DNA from: a virus
Length of the DNA: 31,798 nucleotides
Virus record (IMG/VR): IMGVR_UViG_3300045120_000446
Span: 1 to 31,798 of that record
Strand: one strand, 5' to 3'
Shown: in pieces, positions 28,591-31,798 of the stretch
How positions within the stretch are numbered: position 1 is the first letter of the stretch
How the letters are laid out: every line of letters starts with the position of its first letter
Notes under the pieces: model-generated
Database searches by the model: none
What the model saw: the letters and a program-made list of their open reading frames with translations, nothing else
Told to the model about the DNA's origin: nothing
Position numbers and translations under genes: made by a program

Positions 28591-28622
28591 GGAGCCGGGA
28601 GGGGGCTGGCCCTCCCGGCTCC
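28591..28622 (-). terminator. Strong hairpin before the capsid operon
   Basis: A perfect 13-bp stem (GGAGCCGGGAGGG and CCCTCCCGGCTCC) with a 6-nt loop lies about 40 bases after the stop of the 122-aa gene on the minus strand. It should end the early transcript of 28.66-29.76 kb. There is no T-run. Late genes lie directly downstream, so it is a natural point for antitermination control. Confidence 0.7.
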
Positions 28623-28661
28623 GGCAGGCGCGACGCTTGTCCAGACCATCGCGCCCTGAGT

Positions 28662-29030
28662 CTACTTCGCCTTGCGGAGGCGGGCAACGCTGGCGGCGCG
28701 TTGCTCGTCGGTCATCCGCTCCCAGCGGTCACGGCCCTTCCGCTTCCTGGCCGTCTTCACCAGCGCGTCCCGCTGGCGGTAGATGGCCTCGGCGACCTTC
28801 GGCGGGATGGCGACTCTCGCCCGCCCCTCCGCGTCGACCATTTGCAGGAAGACGTAGAAGCCGTCGTCGCCTTTGTACGTCTGGACGACGTAGGTCTGGG
28901 CGTTGCCCAGGATGGGCATGACGGTCGTGACGGTCGAGGGCCTCGCCTTCGAGACGCCTGGCAGGCCGTCGATGGTGCCGATGATGCGGTCGAACGCATC
29001 CCGGCGGGGTCCGTCCTGGTCCTGATTCAT
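28662..29030 (-). CDS. Unknown small phage protein
   Basis: A 122-aa protein (MNQDQDGPRRDAFDRIIGTIDGLPG). The middle is a beta sheet-like region (TTVMPILGNAQTYVVQTYKGDDGFYVFLQMVDAEGRARVAIPPKVAEAIYRQRDALV). The C-terminus is a basic helical tail (KRKGRDRWERMTDEQRAASVARLRKAK). I know this layout from uncharacterised phage proteins. It may bind nucleic acid through the tail. It ends the early unit, ahead of the strong hairpin. Confidence 0.7.
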   Translation of the reverse strand: MNQDQDGPRRDAFDRIIGTIDGLPGVSKARPSTVTTVMPILGNAQTYVVQTYKGDDGFYVFLQMVDAEGRARVAIPPKVAEAIYRQRDALVKTARKRKGRDRWERMTDEQRAASVARLRKAK

Positions 29031-29242
29031 GCTGGTTCCTCCCGGATGATGGCTCCGCCTGGGTAGCGGAGGATGGCCTTGCGCGCCTCGTGCGCGTGGC
29101 GCGAGCAGCGGTCGAAGACGCGCATCCGCTCGTCGTCCCGGCCGACGATGTGGACGTCGGCCTTCGCTCCGCAGGGGATGGCGTAGAGGTCCCCGCGCAG
29201 GGTCGTCGCCCGGTCGCAGTCGGGGCGGAGGTCGACGGTCAT
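29027..29242 (-). CDS. Unknown small protein with Cys and His
   Basis: A 71-aa product from the ATG at 29242 (MTVDLRPDCDRATTLRG). Cys and His residues at C9, C24 (AIPCGAKA), C46 (RCSRHAHEA) and H49/H51 are compatible with zinc binding. The C-terminus ILRYPGGAIIREEPA is short. It is coupled by ATGA at both ends. Function unknown. Confidence 0.65.
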   Translation of the reverse strand: MTVDLRPDCDRATTLRGDLYAIPCGAKADVHIVGRDDERMRVFDRCSRHAHEARKAILRYPGGAIIREEPA

Positions 29243-29535
29243 CGGGCGGCCGCCTGGCGGGCCTCGGCCTCGGCGATGGCGGCGAGTTCGAGGGAGTTGT
29301 CGAAGCGGCCGCCGACCTTCTGGTAGGCGCTCCAGGGGCGGGGCGCCTTCACGATGTAGGACTCGGGGACGTTCCACGTCTTGTGGTCGAACGTCTCGAT
29401 GCTCGTCAGGACGACGGTCCCGATGCGATGGTGGCCCGTCACGCGGGCGATGGTGCCGACCGTGGTGACCTTGCCGGGGGTCGTCAGGTGGTGCGCGACG
29501 ATGACCGTCTGGCGCTTCCGGAATAGGTTCGTCAT
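29239..29535 (-). CDS. Unknown small protein
   Basis: A 98-aa product from the ATG at 29535 behind the GAGGAACAG leader at 29542-29550. It begins MTNLFRKRQTVIVAHHLTTPGKVTTVGTIARVTG, a small beta-barrel-like pattern, followed by VLTSIETFDHKTWNVPESYIV. The last 20 residues are an Ala/Glu helix. No known domain. Confidence 0.7.
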   Translation of the reverse strand: MTNLFRKRQTVIVAHHLTTPGKVTTVGTIARVTGHHRIGTVVLTSIETFDHKTWNVPESYIVKAPRPWSAYQKVGGRFDNSLELAAIAEAEARQAAAR

Positions 29536-29564
29536 CTCGTTCTGTTCCTCTCTGGGGACCCGGC

Positions 29565-29762
29565 CTACTGGCCGAGTTCCCGCTTCGCCGCCAGGTCGGC
29601 GACGTGGTTCGCCTCGGCCTCCGAGGCGACGGGGATGGTCCTTCCGGACCTGGTGGCGACCCACCACGACCCGTCGGGGTCCTGGTAGGTGGCGGTCAAG
29701 GCGTTCGCCTCGACCAGCCAGAGGACCATCTCAGGCCCTCGGGTCGTGGTGTGGAGGTCCAT
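29565..29762 (-). CDS. First gene of the early minus unit, small unknown protein
   Basis: A 65-aa protein (MDLHTTTRGPEMVLWLVEANALTATYQDPDGSWWVATRSGRTIPV...). Strands with Trp and a C-terminal Ala/Glu helix are visible, no motif. A GGAGG/AAGGAG site precedes the ATG, and the promoter 29832-29860 lies 70 bases upstream. That leader also has a small CCGGC/GCCGG hairpin. Confidence 0.65.
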   Translation of the reverse strand: MDLHTTTRGPEMVLWLVEANALTATYQDPDGSWWVATRSGRTIPVASEAEANHVADLAAKRELGQ

Positions 29763-29831
29763 TCGGAACTCCTTCCTCCCCGTCTCCGGGGATTGCGTCC
29801 GGCGACTTGCCGGTCCGTTCTCGATGTGACT

Positions 29832-29860
29832 AATCTAGCCGATGGCGCGTAGGTTGTCAA
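29832..29860 (-). promoter_or_regulatory. Promoter, CTACGCG class, left-reading
   Basis: On the minus strand TTGACA, AC, CTACGCG, 8 nt, TAGATT. This is the closest match to the family consensus. It drives the four genes at 29.76-28.66 kb and faces away from the promoter at 29929. Confidence 0.88.
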
Positions 29861-29928
29861 GGGGTCGAAGGTTGCGAAATGGTGAAGGAATCTACACCAT
29901 ATCGCCGAGAATATTCCGCCCTGGGGGC

Positions 29929-29957
29929 TTGACACCTCGCGCGGTATCGGTTAGATT
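29929..29957 (+). promoter_or_regulatory. Promoter, right-reading, divergent partner
   Basis: TTGACA, a 17-nt spacer with TCGCGCG 8 nt before the -10, and TAGATT. It lies 38 bases upstream of the ATG at 29996. The 68 bases between the two -35 boxes are AT-richer and contain ATATTCCGCC, also present between the divergent promoters at 13.9 kb. Confidence 0.88.
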
Positions 29958-29995
29958 ACGCGTATCAGGAAGCCACCCGCACGAGGAACAGAACG

Positions 29996-30244
29996 ATGAC
30001 GAACGAGACGACCACCATCAGCATCCAGGGCCGCGAGTTCCAGGTCGAAGGCCCGACCCCCCGATATGGCACCTACCTCCTGACCGGCCCCCGCGGCTAC
30101 GTCGGCATCGCGGTCCCCGCCTACATCGGCGACGAGAACACCTACAAGGTCATCGGCGGCCGCAACTGCTCGACCGAACTCCGCATCAACGGCAACGCGG
30201 TCCGACTGAGCAACGCCTCCGGGCGCCTGGTCCCCGTCCGATGA
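29996..30244 (+). CDS. Unknown small protein
   Basis: An 82-aa protein behind the GAGGAACAG leader at 29983-29991 (MTNETTTISIQGREFQVEGPTPRYGTYLLTGPRGYVGIAVPAYIGDEN). It has a beta-rich pattern (TYLLTGPRGYVGIAVPAY) and one Cys. It is first in a coupled three-gene unit (ATGA overlaps). No family recognised. Confidence 0.7.
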   Translation: MTNETTTISIQGREFQVEGPTPRYGTYLLTGPRGYVGIAVPAYIGDENTYKVIGGRNCSTELRINGNAVRLSNASGRLVPVR

Positions 30245-30474
30245 CGAAGGACCTTCTCGTCGAGGGGTGGGACCAGACCGGGAGCCGTTGTTACGGCTTC
30301 CGGCGGGTCGCCCGCCCGATGACCGCCGTCCGCCAGGCCGAGGAGTACATCCTCGACCGGGGCGCGACGCGGGTCTACATCCGCCGCGACGGCCGCGCCA
30401 TCGGGACCTACTCGAACGGCTTCTGGCGGGTCGAGGACGAGGCCCTTCAGGCGGCCCTGGACGGCGACCGATGA
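30241..30474 (+). CDS. Unknown small protein
   Basis: A 77-aa product in an ATGA overlap with the preceding gene (MTKDLLVEGWDQTGSRCYGFRRVARPMTAVRQAEEYILDRGATRVYIRRDGRAIGTYSNGFWRVEDEAL). Helix-strand alternation and an Arg-rich surface suggest a small alpha/beta fold. No motif identifies it. Neighbour overlaps support translation. Confidence 0.68.
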   Translation: MTKDLLVEGWDQTGSRCYGFRRVARPMTAVRQAEEYILDRGATRVYIRRDGRAIGTYSNGFWRVEDEALQAALDGDR

Positions 30475-30692
30475 CCGAGAAGCCCCGCTGCTACGTCTGC
30501 CGGAAGACCCTGAAGGGCGAGCCGTCCTGGGCGCACCTCCGGACCGACCTCTACCTCTTCGCCTCCGACCAGGACCCCATCGTCACGGGCGCCCCGGATG
30601 ACCAGGGCTGGTTCGAGGTCGGCCCCGACTGCTACCGCCGCATCCGCGCCGCGGGCCTCGACGGCCTCGACGTCGGGTCGTTGCCACGCTGA
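30471..30692 (+). CDS. Small zinc-finger-like protein
   Basis: A 73-aa product in an ATGA overlap. CYVCRKTLKGEPSW near the N-terminus gives a CxxC pair, H22 and C54 (GPDCYRRIRAAGLDG) may complete a zinc site. The last codon is followed by a stop which is the first base group of the 24-nt block before the next promoter. Confidence 0.7.
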   Translation: MTEKPRCYVCRKTLKGEPSWAHLRTDLYLFASDQDPIVTGAPDDQGWFEVGPDCYRRIRAAGLDGLDVGSLPR

Positions 30693-30702
30693 AAATAGGG
30701 GC

Positions 30703-30731
30703 TTGACAACCTACGCGACACCGAGTACATT
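30703..30731 (+). promoter_or_regulatory. Promoter, CTACGCG class
   Basis: TTGACA, AC, CTACGCG, 8 nt, TACATT. The 24 bases 30689-30712 are identical to those before the minus promoter at 5644-5672. It is 36 bases upstream of the ATG at 30768. Confidence 0.88.
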
Positions 30732-30767
30732 ACGTCCATCAAGCAACCGCAACGAGGAACAGGACCG

Positions 30768-30938
30768 ATGTTCAAGGACATGACCGACGAGGGCCTCGAC
30801 CAGGCCATCAAGAGCCTCCAGGCTCTCCTCTACGTCGCAGGGGCCACCGGCCTCCACGTCTTCAAGATTGCGAAGGACCTCGACATCGCAGTCGCCGTCA
30901 AGCGCCAGCGCATCCGCCAGGGCGCCTGGACCATCTAG
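30768..30938 (+). CDS. Short helical protein
   Basis: A 56-aa product behind the GAGGAACAG leader at 30754-30762 (MFKDMTDEGLDQAIKSLQALLYVAGATGLHVFKIAKDLDIAVAVKRQRIRQGAWTI). It reads as two amphipathic helices, the second being basic. Too short for an automatic frame cut-off but has a strong promoter and a terminator-like hairpin. Function unknown. Confidence 0.65.
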   Translation: MFKDMTDEGLDQAIKSLQALLYVAGATGLHVFKIAKDLDIAVAVKRQRIRQGAWTI

Positions 30939-30951
30939 TCCACCAGAGAGC

Positions 30952-30971
30952 GGCGGGGCTTCGGCCCCGCC
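30952..30971 (+). terminator. UUCG-tetraloop hairpin
   Basis: GGCGGGGC, TTCG, GCCCCGCC: a perfect 8-bp stem capped by a C(UUCG)G tetraloop, a very stable form. It lies between a stop codon and the next leader. With no T-run it is probably a partial terminator or an RNA stability element. Confidence 0.65.
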
Positions 30972-30989
30972 AGAGAGGAACAGAGAGAG

Positions 30990-31244
30990 ATGTTCATCCA
31001 GACCACCGAGTTCGCAGAGTTCACCGTCCTCACCGCGAACACCGCTCGCAAGGCCACCAGCCGCGAGACGAACATCGCGACCGAGGCCCTCCCCTGGGGC
31101 GGCGCCGAGGTCCGCATCGAGAGCAACATCTCCGACGTCAACTACCCCGGCAACCTGGGCGAACTCCGCCTCCACCTGACACCCGACCAGGCCCGCGCCC
31201 TGGGCGAGGCCCTCCTGGCCGTCGCCGCCGAGCCGGTCCGATGA
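30990..31244 (+). CDS. Unknown small protein
   Basis: An 84-aa protein behind the GAGGAACAG leader at 30975-30983 (MFIQTTEFAEFTVLTANTARKATSRETNIATEALPWGGAEVRIESNISDV). A beta-rich N-terminal half and an Ala/Leu helix at the end (DQARALGEALLAVAAEPVR) are visible. No family recognised. Coupled by ATGA to the next gene. Confidence 0.7.
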   Translation: MFIQTTEFAEFTVLTANTARKATSRETNIATEALPWGGAEVRIESNISDVNYPGNLGELRLHLTPDQARALGEALLAVAAEPVR

Positions 31245-31489
31245 ACGGCTACGTCCGCGTCAACCCGACCGAGGCGGAGCGGAACGACTACCGCGCCAGC
31301 CACGGCGGCTTCCCGCCCGCCGTCTACCGCGTCCGGTGCCTGGCCTGCGGCAAGCGTCTCTGGAACTCCGGCCTCGGCATCGGCTCCCACAACGGCTTCC
31401 ACAAGAAGCAACGCGCCCAGGCCGCCTGGGACCGTCAGCACATGAGCGCAGAGCAGGCGAAAGCCGAGAGAGGATGGGACCCACGATGA
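31241..31489 (+). CDS. Small C2H2-like zinc finger protein
   Basis: An 82-aa protein. CLACGKRLWNSGLGIGSHNGFHKKQ spaces two Cys and two His like a zinc finger (CxxC then HxxxH), residues about 33-55. The C-terminus is a charged helix. ATGA overlaps at both ends. DNA or RNA binding is plausible from the fold alone. Confidence 0.72.
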   Translation: MNGYVRVNPTEAERNDYRASHGGFPPAVYRVRCLACGKRLWNSGLGIGSHNGFHKKQRAQAAWDRQHMSAEQAKAERGWDPR

Positions 31490-31798
31490 CGACCGAGAAG
31501 CGACTCGTGATGGCCGACGCCGACGTCATCCAGACGCTCGACATCACCGGCCAGGTCATCGACCAGCGGACCGAGTGGCACGTCGGGACGCCCGAGTATG
31601 CCGAGGCCGCCTGGGACCGCCAGACCCTCACCTCCGAGGCCGTCCACGGCGGCCGGTTCCTGACCCACGACGAGGGGCGGATGTTCGACCGCAACATCAG
31701 TAACGAGAACCTCGCCTACTGGTCCCAGGTCGCGGCGACGGGCCGCGACATCCACGGCCGCCCGTACCGGCCCATGCTGCCCGAGCGGGCGGTCGAGT
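31486..31798 (+). CDS. Unknown protein, cut by the right edge
   Basis: The ATG at 31486 shares an ATGA overlap with the preceding gene. The frame stays open for at least 104 codons (MTTEKRLVMADADVIQTLDITGQVIDQRTEWHVGTPEYAEAAWDRQT...). It is soluble and mixed alpha/beta. It carries HDEGRMFDRNISNENLAYWSQ. No family recognised, and the C-terminus lies outside the window. Confidence 0.6.
   Translation, partial: MTTEKRLVMADADVIQTLDITGQVIDQRTEWHVGTPEYAEAAWDRQTLTSEAVHGGRFLTHDEGRMFDRNISNENLAYWSQVAATGRDIHGRPYRPMLPERAVE

Overview
The window is a GC-rich (about two thirds G+C) fragment of a tailed double-stranded DNA phage with a long non-contractile tail (siphovirus type, HK97-fold capsid). Genes are tightly packed, with stop/start overlaps of the ATGA, GTGA and TGATG kind. 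Almost all are on the minus strand from the left edge to about 29.8 kb. Two short plus-strand blocks lie at 7.3-8.3 kb and 29.9-31.8 kb. The transglycosylase-like lysin (5683-6324) and the ReqiPepy6 Gp37-like tail hub (17383-19500) resemble proteins of phages of Gram-positive, high-GC bacteria. I infer an actinobacterial host or a relative, with modest confidence. No integrase, tRNA, rRNA or CRISPR is visible. No terminase large subunit or portal is visible either, so the genome is incomplete here. Both edges cut through genes.

Layout, read in the direction of transcription. (a) 29.76 to 28.66 kb, minus: four small early-type genes from a strong promoter, ending at a 13-bp-stem hairpin. (b) 28.46 to 14.12 kb, minus: the late structural operon. 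It runs prohead protease, major capsid protein, connector and head-closure proteins, HK97-gp10-like protein, tail terminator, major tail protein, tail assembly chaperone pair with a -1 frameshift site, tape measure, distal tail protein, tail hub, three fibre or appendage proteins, a small repeat protein and a small holin-like protein. (c) 14.12 to 13.82 kb: an AT-richer intergenic island with divergent promoters, a 15-bp perfect inverted repeat and a terminator-like hairpin (candidate ncRNA or origin). (d) 13.82 to 8.50 kb, minus: an early replication and recombination operon of 15 genes centred on a YqaJ-type exonuclease and a RecT annealing protein, with a LuxR-type HTH protein and an HNH nuclease. 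(e) 7.35 to 8.26 kb, plus: a three-gene operon led by an excisionase-like HTH protein. (f) 7.30 to 5.68 kb, minus: two putative PD-(D/E)XK nucleases and a lytic transglycosylase. (g) 5.59 kb to the left edge, minus: a small gene, then a C39-like cysteine peptidase, an acidic protein, a holin-like protein, and tail/appendage proteins including an 822-aa protein with 18 LLDA..LYAPT repeats. An HNH nuclease and a cut gene follow at the edge. (h) 29.9 to 31.8 kb, plus: seven small genes from two promoters.

Expression looks organised by a repeated cassette. Promoters are of the form TTGACA, a 17-nt spacer carrying CTACGCG exactly 8 nt before the -10, then a TAGATT-like -10. Genes begin with an identical GAGGAACAG ribosome-binding leader, found before seven start codons. 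Two divergent promoter islands (13.86-13.97 kb and 29.83-29.96 kb) share the 10-mer ATATTCCGCC between their -35 boxes, which is a good operator candidate.

The most noteworthy items are the structured intergenic RNA or origin at 13.98-14.11 kb, the promoter and leader cassette family, the LLDA/LYAPT repeat proteins (one with a domain inserted inside a repeat unit), the frameshift in the tail chaperone genes, and the split arrangement of structural genes around the replication module.
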